Shown: piece by piece, positions 47,248 to 56,217 of the stretch
Layout of the letters: each line of letters opens with the position of its first letter
How positions within the stretch are numbered: the stretch's first letter is position 1
Origin: Rhodobacterales bacterium
GTDB lineage: Bacteria; Pseudomonadota; Alphaproteobacteria; Rhizobiales; Stappiaceae
DNA: 64,000 nt
Direction of reading: 5' to 3'
Assembly: GCA_008107755.1 (NCBI GenBank)
Contig: VIRH01000100.1
Coordinates: 1 to 64,000 of the forward strand
Made by a program: the position numbers and the translations under genes
The notes under the pieces: model-generated
Told to the model about the DNA's origin: nothing
Databases searched by the model: none
What the model saw: only the letters and a program-made list of their open reading frames with translations

Positions 47248-48213
47248 ATGCCCGCAGCTACCAGACTGACGATTGCCATTCTTGCCGCCGGGCTAGCGCT
47301 CGGCGCGTCTGCCGCCTCTGCTGCTGACTATCCCGAGCGCCCGGTTCGCATTCTGGTTTCCTTTCCGCCCGGTGGCTCAAGCGATCTGGTCGCCCGTCTT
47401 CTGGCGGAGAAGCTGAGCAGCGAGCTCGGCCAGCAGTTCGTGGTGGAGAACAAGCCGGGCGCAGCCGGCACCGTCGCGGCGACGGAACTCAAGAACGCGG
47501 ACAATGACGGCTACACGCTCATGCTGTCCAACCTGACGCCGTTCAGCGTCGCGCCGACCCGCTTCCCCGACACGCCCTACGACCCGGTCGCCGACTTCTC
47601 CCATATTGCCTACATCGGCGCAGTTCACCTGGGCATGTTCGCAGCCCCTTCCCTCGAAACACCCGACATGGCGGCGTTCGTGGAACAGGCCAAGGCTGAA
47701 CCCGGCACCATCGACTACGGCTCCTCCGGTGTCGGTTCCTGGGGTCATGTCTTTGCGGTTGCCTTCGAGAATGAGGCCGACGTCGAACTCTCGCACATCC
47801 CCTACAAGGGCTCGGGCCCAATGCGGCTCGATTTCCGCGCCGGCGTCATCCCGGTGATGTTCGACGCCGTGCCGCAGAACCTGCCGAATGTCGAGGAAGG
47901 CGTTGCCATTCCGCTCGCCGTCAGCAGCCCGGAACGCCTCGCATCCCTTCCGGACACACCGACATTCACCGAACTCGGCTACGACATCGTTGCCGAAAAC
48001 TGGCTGGGCATCTCCGGCCCGGCCGGCATTGACGGCAAGGTCATCGGTACGTTGCAGGGCGCCATCGCGAGCGCACTCAAATCCGATGATGTGGTCGCGC
48101 AGTTCGACACCTGGGGCATCGTCCGGGAGGATATGACCAGTGACGCGTTCACGGATTATGTCGCCTCCTCCGCCAAGAGCTGGGAACCGCGCGTCAAGCA
48201 GGCAACCGATTGA
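47248..48213 (+). CDS. tctC: Tripartite tricarboxylate transporter substrate-binding protein (TctC/Bug family)
   Basis: The 321-residue periplasmic receptor has a signal peptide (residues about 8-25, cleavage near SAASA). The Bug-family opening YPERPVRILVSFPPGGSSDLVAR (key points PVRILVSFPPGG) and the ligand loop KPGAAGTVAA near 70-80 are typical. It delivers a carboxylate or related ligand to the TctAB membrane proteins encoded downstream. It is first in a compact operon, and the next gene begins in its stop codon (TGATG). Likely regulated by the divergent RpiR protein. Confidence 0.95.
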   Translation: MPAATRLTIAILAAGLALGASAASAADYPERPVRILVSFPPGGSSDLVARLLAEKLSSELGQQFVVENKPGAAGTVAATELKNADNDGYTLMLSNLTPFSVAPTRFPDTPYDPVADFSHIAYIGAVHLGMFAAPSLETPDMAAFVEQAKAEPGTIDYGSSGVGSWGHVFAVAFENEADVELSHIPYKGSGPMRLDFRAGVIPVMFDAVPQNLPNVEEGVAIPLAVSSPERLASLPDTPTFTELGYDIVAENWLGISGPAGIDGKVIGTLQGAIASALKSDDVVAQFDTWGIVREDMTSDAFTDYVASSAKSWEPRVKQATD

Positions 48214-49181
48214 TGCGCATCAGTCCACTGACCCCAACCGGCCGGGCAAACCTGCCCGAGATCGCCGTCGTTGTCGTCGGCGAAGCTAGGGACGACGGCT
48301 TCAACGCCAGCGGTCTGGCTGGGGCGCATACGAACGGAAGCACCGAAATCGCCCGTATCAGCGTCATTGACGGACTTGACTATGACGCTGGGGCCATCAC
48401 CGCCGCATTGTGCGAAGCCCTGCCGAACTTCGACGGTCTGGTCTTCATCGGCGGGCAAGGCGACAAGGTGATGCCGGAACTGGCTCGAGCCTTTCCGGAC
48501 AAACGCTTTGCGATCGTCCAGGGTGAGGTGCGGGCAGCGAACCTCGCCTGTTATGACGTTTCCCAGGAGCAGTCGGCATTTCTCGCCGGCTGCCTCGCAG
48601 CCTGGATGACGCGGATGGGAACTGTCGGACATCTGTCCGGTCACAGGGTCCGGCCCGGCCTCATGGCACGCGCTGCTTATCTGGAGGGAGCGCGGCTCGC
48701 CGACCCGAACGTGCAGGTCCTGACATCCTTCTGCGGATCTCAGGACGACAACACGGTCACCAGGCGATGGGCGGACGCACAGATCTCGGCTGGTGCCGAC
48801 ATCATCTTCACCATGCTCAACGGCGCGCGCCAAGGCGCGGTTGATGCCTGCCGTGCAGGTTCGGCCTGGCAGATCGGCAATGCGCTCGACTGGGTGGTAC
48901 GCCAACCGGACGTCTTCCTGGCATCTGCTCTTGCCCGGATCGACCGGGGCGTGGAGCGGGCGATCAAGGACGTCGTCGCCGGAACCTTGCCCGAACAGCC
49001 TGTCGCGCTCGGCCTTGCGCAGGGCGACTATGTCGGCGTCAGTTTCAACGAGAAGGTTCCCGCCGAGATCAAGGACCGCCTGGACAAGGTCGCACAGGCC
49101 CTGCGCGATGGCTCCCTGAGCTTCGCCCGCAGCTACGACGGACCGGAATTCGAACCGGGCGTGATGGCGGAGGCAACCTGA
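48213..49181 (+). CDS. BMP-family (PnrA-like) binding-fold protein without signal peptide
   Basis: The protein has 322 residues and the fold of basic-membrane-protein/PnrA nucleoside receptors: an N-terminal strand IAVVVVGEARDDGFNA, FDGLVFIGGQGD near 75, FAGC-like AFLAGCLAAWMTRMG near 124-138 and GADIIFTMLNG near 197. These receptors normally carry signal peptides, but here the N-terminus (MRISPLTPTGRANLPE) is polar, so the protein should stay in the cytosol. It is coupled by TGATG overlaps to tctC upstream and tctB downstream. A role as intracellular ligand sensor or transporter accessory is an inference; loss of export with decay is the alternative. Confidence 0.8.
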   Translation: MRISPLTPTGRANLPEIAVVVVGEARDDGFNASGLAGAHTNGSTEIARISVIDGLDYDAGAITAALCEALPNFDGLVFIGGQGDKVMPELARAFPDKRFAIVQGEVRAANLACYDVSQEQSAFLAGCLAAWMTRMGTVGHLSGHRVRPGLMARAAYLEGARLADPNVQVLTSFCGSQDDNTVTRRWADAQISAGADIIFTMLNGARQGAVDACRAGSAWQIGNALDWVVRQPDVFLASALARIDRGVERAIKDVVAGTLPEQPVALGLAQGDYVGVSFNEKVPAEIKDRLDKVAQALRDGSLSFARSYDGPEFEPGVMAEAT

Positions 49182-49627
49182 TGGAATTGAGGCGCATGAA
49201 GGAAAATGCGGGAACGCTCCTGCTTCTGGCGATCTCTCTCGTTTTCGTCACGGGAGCCCTGACGTTTCTCGAACTCGGCACGCCGCGGCGAATGGGACCG
49301 GGGGCGTTCCCGCTCATCGTGGGCCTCATTCTCCTCTGCCTCTGCGTGATAACGCTCCTGAAGGACCTGCGCCTGCCGGCTTCCTATACGCCTGCGGACT
49401 GGCGCAGCGTCGGCGCGGTCGCGGCGGCAGTCGCGCTATTTGCGCTTCTGACGCCCGCCTTCGGCGTTCTGCCCGCTGCGGGAGGGTGCGCCTTCGCGGC
49501 AAGCTTTGCCGTCGGAGACCTGTCTCCAGTGCGACGCCTTGCGCTCGTTGCCGGTGCTATCCTCGGTGTCTGGCTTATTTTCTTCGTCGGCCTCAAATTG
49601 CCGCTCGAGGCTTTCAAGGGGTTCTGA
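49181..49627 (+). CDS. tctB: Tripartite tricarboxylate transporter small membrane subunit TctB
   Basis: The protein has 148 residues and four membrane helices (about 13-31, 45-60, 78-97 with 100-115, and 122-140). The segment FLELGTPRRMGPGAFPLIVG is the family landmark (key points GTPRRMGPGAFP). It is the small subunit of the proton- or sodium-driven TTT transporter and pairs with TctA. The ATG overlaps the upstream stop codon, and tctA follows after three bases. Confidence 0.93.
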   Translation: MELRRMKENAGTLLLLAISLVFVTGALTFLELGTPRRMGPGAFPLIVGLILLCLCVITLLKDLRLPASYTPADWRSVGAVAAAVALFALLTPAFGVLPAAGGCAFAASFAVGDLSPVRRLALVAGAILGVWLIFFVGLKLPLEAFKGF

Positions 49628-49630
49628 GCG

Positions 49631-51139
49631 ATGCTTGACAATCTCGCGCTCGGCTTCGCCACCGCAACGACCGCCTCAAATCTCTTGTACTGTTTCGTCG
49701 GAACCTTCCTCGGCACCTTTATCGGTGTCCTGCCGGGCCTCGGCCCGCTGGCGGCCGTCGCCATGCTCCTGCCCGTCTCCTTCTACCTGCCTCCCGAAAC
49801 GGCGCTGGTCATGCTGGCGGGCGTCTACTACGGCGCTGAATATGGCGGCTCCATTGCTTCGATCCTGCTCAACATTCCAGGAACGCCGTCTTCTTCGATC
49901 ACATGCATCGACGGGTATCCGATGGCGCGGCAGGGCCGTGCCGGCGTCGCCCTCCTGATAACGGCCCTTGCCTCCTTCTTCGGCGGCATCTTCGGCATTC
50001 TGGTGATCGCGGGACTGGCTCCGGTGCTCGCCGAATTCGCGCTCCTGTTGCAGCCGGCGGATTATTTCGCCGTCATGCTGCTCGGACTTGTTGCCGCCTC
50101 GGTCGTCAGCAACTCCGGCACCATGCGAGGCGTCATGATGGTCTGTCTCGGCGTCCTGCTCGGCACCATCGGGGTCGACGTCAATTCCGGCGTGACCCGG
50201 TTTACGGGCGGCGTCCAGGACCTGCGCGACGGTGTCGGTCTTGTCGTCGTGGCAATGGGTCTCTTCGGAGTTTCCGAGGCGATGATGTCCGCACGCGGGG
50301 CAACGCCCTCCTATGCCACGGAGAAAGTCTCCTGGAGGCGCTTCCTGCCGGAGACAGACGAATGGCTGCGCACACTCGCGCCCGCCCTCAGGGGCAGCCT
50401 TGTCGGCAGCTTCTTCGGCACCCTTCCCGGCACCGGCCAGACAGTTGCCTCATCCATTGGCTATGCCCTGGAAAAACGCATCTCGAAGAACCGGGCGCAG
50501 TTCGGCAAGGGCGCCATAGAAGGCATCGTCGTGCCGGAATCCGCCAATAATGCCGCCGCGCAAACTGCCTTCATTCCAACGCTGACGCTCGGCATTCCCG
50601 GCAGCACGACCATGGCACTCATGATCGGTGCCCTGATGATCCACGGTGTCACACCCGGCCCAAGGCTGATCACTGAACACCCAGACCTCTTCTGGGGCCT
50701 GATCGTCTCGTTCCTGTTCGGCAACCTGTTCCTCCTGGTGCTGAACATCCCGCTGATCGGGATCTGGGTGAAGCTCTTGCAGATCCCTCATTATTTCCTC
50801 TACCCGGTCGTCGTCGTGCTGATTTCCATCGGTGTCTACAGCATCGACCACAGCATCTTAGATGTCTGGACGATGCTGGCCTTCGGTCTACTCGGCTACG
50901 TCTTGCGGCTCTACCGGTTCGAGCCGGCACCGCTCCTGATCGGCTTCATCCTCGGCCCAATGATGGAGGAATATCTCCGCCGTGCCATGCTTCTCTCGCG
51001 CGGCGACCCGATGGTTTTCTTCGAACGCCCCGGCAGTGCGATCCTGATCGGCATTTCGGCAGTGCTGCTTGTGCTGACGGCCCTGCCGAGACGAAAGAGG
51101 AAGGTCACGCCAAACGAGGAAGCAACAGAGACGCCGTAG
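49631..51139 (+). CDS. tctA: Tripartite tricarboxylate transporter large membrane subunit TctA
   Basis: The protein has 502 residues and about twelve helices. Family motifs occur twice, reflecting the internal repeat: GTFLGTFIGVLPGLGPLAA near 24-42 and GSFFGTLPGTGQTVAS near 260-275, plus GGSIASILLNIPGTPSS near 75 and FIPTLTLGIPGSTTMA near 316. It forms the translocation path for the ligand supplied by TctC. It is last in the plus-strand operon and converges with the deaminase gene, with eight bases between stop codons, so read-through antisense is likely in both directions. Confidence 0.95.
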   Translation: MLDNLALGFATATTASNLLYCFVGTFLGTFIGVLPGLGPLAAVAMLLPVSFYLPPETALVMLAGVYYGAEYGGSIASILLNIPGTPSSSITCIDGYPMARQGRAGVALLITALASFFGGIFGILVIAGLAPVLAEFALLLQPADYFAVMLLGLVAASVVSNSGTMRGVMMVCLGVLLGTIGVDVNSGVTRFTGGVQDLRDGVGLVVVAMGLFGVSEAMMSARGATPSYATEKVSWRRFLPETDEWLRTLAPALRGSLVGSFFGTLPGTGQTVASSIGYALEKRISKNRAQFGKGAIEGIVVPESANNAAAQTAFIPTLTLGIPGSTTMALMIGALMIHGVTPGPRLITEHPDLFWGLIVSFLFGNLFLLVLNIPLIGIWVKLLQIPHYFLYPVVVVLISIGVYSIDHSILDVWTMLAFGLLGYVLRLYRFEPAPLLIGFILGPMMEEYLRRAMLLSRGDPMVFFERPGSAILIGISAVLLVLTALPRRKRKVTPNEEATETP

Positions 51140-51147
51140 TCTCGTCG

Positions 51148-52440
51148 TCAGTCTTCGCGCGGTGCGTAGTCGGAGGGGTCGACGGATGCCGGCCGGCCCT
51201 GGAGCGACAGACTTGCCTGCCGCGGCGGCGTCGAGGCGATGACCCGGCCGGACTTGACGACCTTGAGACGTGTCGCCTTCAGTCGGATCGCCTCGATGGT
51301 GTCCTGTGCCTGCAGAAGAACGAAGTCGGCCTTGCAGCCCTTGTCCACGCCATACCCTTCCAGGCCCATCGCCTTGGCGGGGTGGGTCGTAACGCAGTCA
51401 AAGCAGTAGCGGATCGCGTCGCGGCTGGTCATCTGGCCGACGTGCAGCCCCATGGACGCCACTTCCAGCATGTCCCCGGAGCCCATCGAGTACCAGGGGT
51501 CCATCACGCAGTCATGGCCGAAAGAGACGTTGATGCCGTAGGAGCGCATTTCCGGAACGCGGGTCTGGCCGCGCCGCTTCGGATAGGTGTCGTGCCGCCC
51601 CTGCAGCGTGATGTTGATCAGCGGATTGGCGATCGCATGGACCTCCGCCTCGGCAATCAGCGGCAGCAGCTTCGAGACGTAGTAATTGTCCATGGAGTGC
51701 ATGGAGGTCAGATGCGATCCGGCCACCCTTCCCTGCAGGCCAAGCCGCTGGGTCTCGTAGGCCAGCGTCTCGATGTGCCGGGACAGCGGATCGTCGCTCT
51801 CGTCGCAGTGGAGGTCCACCATCAGGTCCCGCTCCGCCGCGATCTCGCACAGCCTTGCGACCGACTTCGCACCATCGTCCATCGTGCGTTCGAAATGCGG
51901 GATACCGCCGACAACGTCGACGCCCATGTCGAGCGCCTTCAGCAGGTTCTTCTCGGCATTGGGAGACCTATAGAGCCCGTCCTGCGGAAAGGCGACCAGT
52001 TGAAGGTCGATATAGTCCTTCACTTTCTCACGCACTTCCAGAAGTCCCTGAACGCCCGTCAGCCGGTCATCGCAGACATCGACATGGGAGCGGATCGCCA
52101 GCAGGCCTTGAGAAACCGCCAGATCGCAATAGCGCAATGCGCGCTCGACCACCGCCTCGACGGTCAGGATGTCCTTCAACTCGCCCCAGAGCGCGATACC
52201 CTCCAGCAGCGTCCCGCTGCGGTTCATGCGCGGCAAGCCGAGCGACAGCGTCGCGTCCATATGGAAGTGGCTGTCGACGAAAGGCGGCGAAACGAGCTTG
52301 CCGGCTGCATCGATCACCTCGCCGGCCTCGCCTTCGACACCGGCTTCGACGGCAACGATCCGGCCACCGCTGCAAGCAATGTCGATACCCTTTCTGCCAT
52401 CGGGCAGCGTCGCGTTCTTGACGAGAAGATCAAAGCTCAT
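51148..52440 (-). CDS. codA: Cytosine deaminase-like amidohydrolase (CodA family)
   Basis: This 430-residue amidohydrolase resembles E. coli CodA along its length. Metal ligands are present: HFH at residue about 58-60 (PPFVDSHFHMD), histidine in DLHCDESDD near 211, histidine in GSHLTSMHS near 241 and aspartate in FGHDCVMDPW near 308. In E. coli the last motif is GHDDV; here the second aspartate (Asp314 in CodA) is cysteine, a position known to affect acceptance of the ring 5-substituent. The enzyme may prefer another pyrimidine. It ends the BMP-ABC importer operon, 15 bases after the permease gene, so it processes the imported base in the cytosol. Confidence 0.85.
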   Translation of the reverse strand: MSFDLLVKNATLPDGRKGIDIACSGGRIVAVEAGVEGEAGEVIDAAGKLVSPPFVDSHFHMDATLSLGLPRMNRSGTLLEGIALWGELKDILTVEAVVERALRYCDLAVSQGLLAIRSHVDVCDDRLTGVQGLLEVREKVKDYIDLQLVAFPQDGLYRSPNAEKNLLKALDMGVDVVGGIPHFERTMDDGAKSVARLCEIAAERDLMVDLHCDESDDPLSRHIETLAYETQRLGLQGRVAGSHLTSMHSMDNYYVSKLLPLIAEAEVHAIANPLINITLQGRHDTYPKRRGQTRVPEMRSYGINVSFGHDCVMDPWYSMGSGDMLEVASMGLHVGQMTSRDAIRYCFDCVTTHPAKAMGLEGYGVDKGCKADFVLLQAQDTIEAIRLKATRLKVVKSGRVIASTPPRQASLSLQGRPASVDPSDYAPRED

Positions 52441-52455
52441 GGGGACGTCTCTCGG

Positions 52456-53400
52456 TTAGCGCTGGCCACGGAAATAGGGCACCAGCAGCGCGCGCGGATA
52501 ATCGGCGCGCCGGGCCACCACAACCAGTGCGGCTATGGACAGAAGATAGGGCATCATCAGGAAGACCTGGCCAGGCACGAAGCTGCCGACTTCCGTCTGC
52601 AGCCGTACCTGAAAGGCGTCGAACGCGCCGAACAGAAGCGCGCCGATCAGAGCCTTGCCCGGTCGCCAGGAGGCAAAGACCGTCAGCGCGATGCAGATCC
52701 AGCCACGTCCGTTGACCATGCCGAAGAAGAAGGCATCAAAAGCCGACATGGTCAGAAAGGCACCGCCAAGCGCCATGATCGCGGACCCGCCAACCACGGC
52801 GCCGATACGCAGGCCATAGACCGAGAGCCCCTGGGACTCGACCGCCGACGGATTGTCGCCCACAGCCTGGATCGCAAGGCCAAGCGGCGTGCGGTAAAGC
52901 ACATAGGCCGTGCCGATGACGAGCGCGAGTGCAAAGAAAGTCAGCGGTGTCTGCTGGAACAGTGCCGGCCCGATGAAGGGTAAGTCGGAAAGGCCCGGAA
53001 TGTCGAGCGGTTTGAAGGCCTCGATCCGGGGCGGAGACGACACGTCCGGCAGCGCCGTTCGATAGATGAAATAGCTGAGTGAGGTGGCAAACAGCGTCAC
53101 GCCAATCCCGGACACATGCTGCGACAGGCCCAGCGGCACGGTCAGGATCGCGTGGATGAGGCCGAAGAAGCCACCTGCAAGCGCGGCAACGAGAACGCCG
53201 CCCCAGAGCCCTGCGCCGAGCCAGACGGCCATCCAGCCCGCCATGGCGCCGGCGGTGAAGATGCCCTCGATCCCGAGATTGAGCACCCCTGCCCGTTCGC
53301 AGATCAGGGCGCCGATGACACCGAAGATCAGCGGCGTCGCGATCCGAAGGGCAGCAGCCCAGAAATTCGCGGACAGGAGAATGTCGATGATGTCGCTCAT
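52456..53400 (-). CDS. Nucleoside-type ABC transporter permease, second subunit
   Basis: The protein has 314 residues and about nine membrane helices of the BPD_transp_2 (branched-chain/ribose-like) fold, with RAGVLNLGIEGIFTAGAMAG near 33-52 (key points NLGIEG). This is the pattern of YufQ/BmpC-type permeases. It overlaps the preceding permease gene by four bases (ATGA) and is followed by the deaminase. Together with the other permease it forms the membrane channel of the BMP-dependent importer. Confidence 0.93.
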   Translation of the reverse strand: MSDIIDILLSANFWAAALRIATPLIFGVIGALICERAGVLNLGIEGIFTAGAMAGWMAVWLGAGLWGGVLVAALAGGFFGLIHAILTVPLGLSQHVSGIGVTLFATSLSYFIYRTALPDVSSPPRIEAFKPLDIPGLSDLPFIGPALFQQTPLTFFALALVIGTAYVLYRTPLGLAIQAVGDNPSAVESQGLSVYGLRIGAVVGGSAIMALGGAFLTMSAFDAFFFGMVNGRGWICIALTVFASWRPGKALIGALLFGAFDAFQVRLQTEVGSFVPGQVFLMMPYLLSIAALVVVARRADYPRALLVPYFRGQR

Positions 53401-54479
53401 TCGGCGGCCTCCTTTGCTGCTGGCGCCCCGACGAAGCGGATCCGGAACCTCAGGAACAGGCCGGAGACCAGAACGCAGAGCAGCGCCATCGCAACGATCA
53501 GATCGGCCAGATAGTTGGAAACGCCCGTCGCCCGGGACATGCTATCCGCGCCGACGAAGATGCTGGCGATGAACAGTGCGGCGAACACGACGCCGATCGG
53601 CGACAGGCCCGCCAGCATGGCAACAACAATTCCCGAATATCCGAAGCCGGGCGACAGGTCTGCGGTGAGATAGCCTTTGAGGCCTGCAACTTCGCCAACG
53701 CCCGCCAGTCCGGCAAGCGCCCCCGACAGCAGTCCGACCCGCACGAATGTGGCGGTGACCGGAATACCCGCGTGGCGCGCTGCCGCCGCATTCTCGCCGA
53801 CGGCCCTGATCTCGAAGCCCCAGACGGTGCGTTTCAGCAGAAAATAGACGGCGAGTGAGGACAGCAGCGCGATGATCAGACCGAAGTGAATGCGCATGCG
53901 ATCCATCAGCTTGGGCAGCGCTGCTTCATCGAGGATTGGCTCCGACTGCGGCCAGCCCATGCCCATCGGGTCTTTCATCGGGCCTTCCAGCATCATCTGG
54001 ACGAAGAGAATAGTGACGAAGTTCAGAAGAAGCGTCGTCACGACTTCATCGACACCGAGACGGGTCTTCAGAAGGGTCGGCCCCAGCATGACGAGACCGC
54101 CAGCAAGCGCCCCGGCCAAAACAACCGCCGGAATGAGGACGTAGGACGGCCCGGACACCCAGCCCGTGCCGACGGCAACGGCGGCGAGCGCCCCCGCATA
54201 GAGCTGCCCCTCAGCGCCGATATTCCAGAGCTTTGCCCGGAAGGCGACGGCAGCGGCAAGGCCGGTCAGGATCAGCGGGCTTGCGCGGGTCAGCATTTCC
54301 GTGAAGGCAAAAAGTGATCCGAACGCACCCTTCACCATCAGGCCGTAGGCGCCGAACACCGAGAGACCGGCAAACAGCATGGGAATGGCCGCCAGAACGA
54401 GCGCCACGACGGCAGCGGCGACCGACACACCGATCATGCGCGGCAGTGAGACAGGGCCTCTCGGCTCGAAACGGATCAT
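53397..54479 (-). CDS. Nucleoside-type ABC transporter permease, first subunit
   Basis: The protein has 360 residues with about ten membrane helices and the BPD_transp_2 segment AKLWNIGAEGQLYAGALAA near 85 (key points NIGAEGQ). This is the YufP-type partner. It overlaps both neighbours by four bases, so ATPase, permease and permease are translated in coupled fashion and stoichiometry is likely fixed. Confidence 0.93.
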   Translation of the reverse strand: MIRFEPRGPVSLPRMIGVSVAAAVVALVLAAIPMLFAGLSVFGAYGLMVKGAFGSLFAFTEMLTRASPLILTGLAAAVAFRAKLWNIGAEGQLYAGALAAVAVGTGWVSGPSYVLIPAVVLAGALAGGLVMLGPTLLKTRLGVDEVVTTLLLNFVTILFVQMMLEGPMKDPMGMGWPQSEPILDEAALPKLMDRMRIHFGLIIALLSSLAVYFLLKRTVWGFEIRAVGENAAAARHAGIPVTATFVRVGLLSGALAGLAGVGEVAGLKGYLTADLSPGFGYSGIVVAMLAGLSPIGVVFAALFIASIFVGADSMSRATGVSNYLADLIVAMALLCVLVSGLFLRFRIRFVGAPAAKEAAE

Positions 54480-56023
54480 GCCGCGTCCTCCGTGCTGTGG
54501 CCCGCCATGCGCAGACCGAGCGTACCTCGGTCCAGGGTCTCGGCCGGATCGGCGGAGGAAAGTTCTCCGCGGTGAATGACAGCGATCCTGTCGGAAAGCC
54601 GCATCAGCTCATCGAGATCTTCGGAAATCAGAATGACACCGGCCCCACGGGCACGCGCATCCAGAAGCCGGCGGTGGACTTCAGATGTCGCGCCGACGTC
54701 CAGTCCCCGCGAAGGCTGTGCGGCCAGCACGACACGCGGCTCCGTCTCAAGCGTTCTTGCCAGCACGATTTTCTGGATGTTGCCGCCCGAGAGAAGACGC
54801 GCGGGGCTGTCTTCGCTCTGACAGCGAATGTCATAGGCCTTGATCATCTCTTTTGCCCGGCTGGCCATGTCAGCAAAGCGCAACAGGCCGAACCGCTGGT
54901 TTTCCGGCTTGCGGATCGCCTCGATGGCAAGGTTCTCCGAGACGCTCATGGCACCCACGATACCGTCGTGGTGACGGTCTTCCGGGATCCGGGCAAAGCC
55001 CATGTCGATCATGGACCGTGCATCCGATGCGGCAAGCGCCTTGCCGTCCAGCTGCATCTCCCCCGCCTTCAGGGGCTCCAGTCCGGAAATGACGCGGGCC
55101 AGCATGGTCTGGCCATTGCCCGAGACGCCTGCGATCCCGAGGATCTCGCCGGATTTCAGATCGAGCGTCACATCGCGCAAGGCGTCTCGTCCGCTGCCGG
55201 CAGAAACCGTGTTCAGACTGAAAAGCGTTGCCCCCGGTGTACCCGGCTCGCGCGCGGTTTCACTGATCGCATGCCCGACCATGAGTTCGGCAAGCTGGCG
55301 CCGGTCGCAGTCCGCTGTCGCAAGATCCGCGACCTTCGCCCCGCCCCTAAGAACGGCCACCCGGTGCGAGGAGGCAATCACTTCCGCCAGCTTATGGGAA
55401 ATGAAGATGATACCGAGGCCCTCGGCGGACAGTTTTTTCAAAATGGCAAAGAGCGTGTCGGATTCCTGCGGCGTCAGAACCGCGGTCGGTTCGTCGAGCA
55501 CCAGCACCCTTGCGTCGCGATAAAGAGCCTTGAGGATTTCCACGCGCTGCTTTTCGCCGACGGACAACTGGGAGACGCGCATGTCGAGATTGACGGTCAG
55601 TCCGGAGCGCTTCATCAGATCCTGCAATTTCTGGCGGGCCGGAGCCCGTGCGGACCGCACAGATGCGAGACGTTCGGTGCCAAGCAGGATATTGTCGAGC
55701 GCGCTCAGGTTCTCGGCCAGCGTGAAGTGCTGATGGACCATGCCGATGCCCGCTTCCAGAGCCGCATGCGGCGAGCCGGGCTCCAGTTCGCGCACGCCCT
55801 TCGCCCCGTCGGAAACCATAACGCGGCCCTCGTCCGCCACGTAGTGACCGAACAGGATGTTCATGAGCGTGGTCTTGCCGGCTCCGTTTTCGCCGAGCAG
55901 CGCCAGGATCTCTCCCTTGCGCAGATCGAGCGTTATGCCGTCATTGGCGGTCAAAGCGCCAAAGCGCTTGGTGATCCCTTCGAGCTTCAGAACAAGCGCT
56001 GTGTCGCGCGTCGGCTCCGTCAT
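54476..56023 (-). CDS. ABC transporter ATP-binding protein, tandem (YufO/RbsA-like)
   Basis: The protein has 515 residues with two ATPase cassettes. The first has Walker A GENGAGKTTL near 46, signature LSVGEKQRVEIL near 148 and Walker B VLVLDEPTAVL near 166. The second is degenerate at Walker A (GVSGNGQTML near 297), as usual for this class, with LLSGGNIQKIVLAR near 405. It energises uptake by the two downstream permeases. The ATG at 56023 has GGGGG upstream. A hairpin separates it from the receptor gene, which precedes it. Confidence 0.95.
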   Translation of the reverse strand: MTEPTRDTALVLKLEGITKRFGALTANDGITLDLRKGEILALLGENGAGKTTLMNILFGHYVADEGRVMVSDGAKGVRELEPGSPHAALEAGIGMVHQHFTLAENLSALDNILLGTERLASVRSARAPARQKLQDLMKRSGLTVNLDMRVSQLSVGEKQRVEILKALYRDARVLVLDEPTAVLTPQESDTLFAILKKLSAEGLGIIFISHKLAEVIASSHRVAVLRGGAKVADLATADCDRRQLAELMVGHAISETAREPGTPGATLFSLNTVSAGSGRDALRDVTLDLKSGEILGIAGVSGNGQTMLARVISGLEPLKAGEMQLDGKALAASDARSMIDMGFARIPEDRHHDGIVGAMSVSENLAIEAIRKPENQRFGLLRFADMASRAKEMIKAYDIRCQSEDSPARLLSGGNIQKIVLARTLETEPRVVLAAQPSRGLDVGATSEVHRRLLDARARGAGVILISEDLDELMRLSDRIAVIHRGELSSADPAETLDRGTLGLRMAGHSTEDAA

Positions 56024-56180
56024 GACGCCCCCCGGCTGATCATCTTCCGCAGGTTCCTTTTCACCGTGCCGCACTTGAAAAAACCGGTTCCGCAGCCTCG
56101 CGGCAAGCAGCTGAATGCAGACAACTGAATTTCCAGAAAATTCAGGCGCTTGTCGCCGCTTCCTGAATCAAAGTCAAAGC

Positions 56181-56205
56181 CCGGCGGCGTCATCGCCGCC
56201 GCCGG
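56181..56205 (-). terminator. Intercistronic hairpin between receptor and ATPase genes
   Basis: CCGGCGGCG at 56181-56189 pairs with CGCCGCCGG at 56197-56205 (nine pairs, seven-base loop) just past the receptor stop codon. Such elements often protect the receptor mRNA or reduce read-through, raising receptor over membrane subunits. There is no T-run, so full termination is unlikely. Confidence 0.55.
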
Positions 56206-56217
56206 TCCACAGCGAAA

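Noticed and set aside
54314..56128. A 604-codon plus-strand frame
   Set aside because: It is antisense to the tandem ATPase and permease genes and has no ribosome-binding site or domain.
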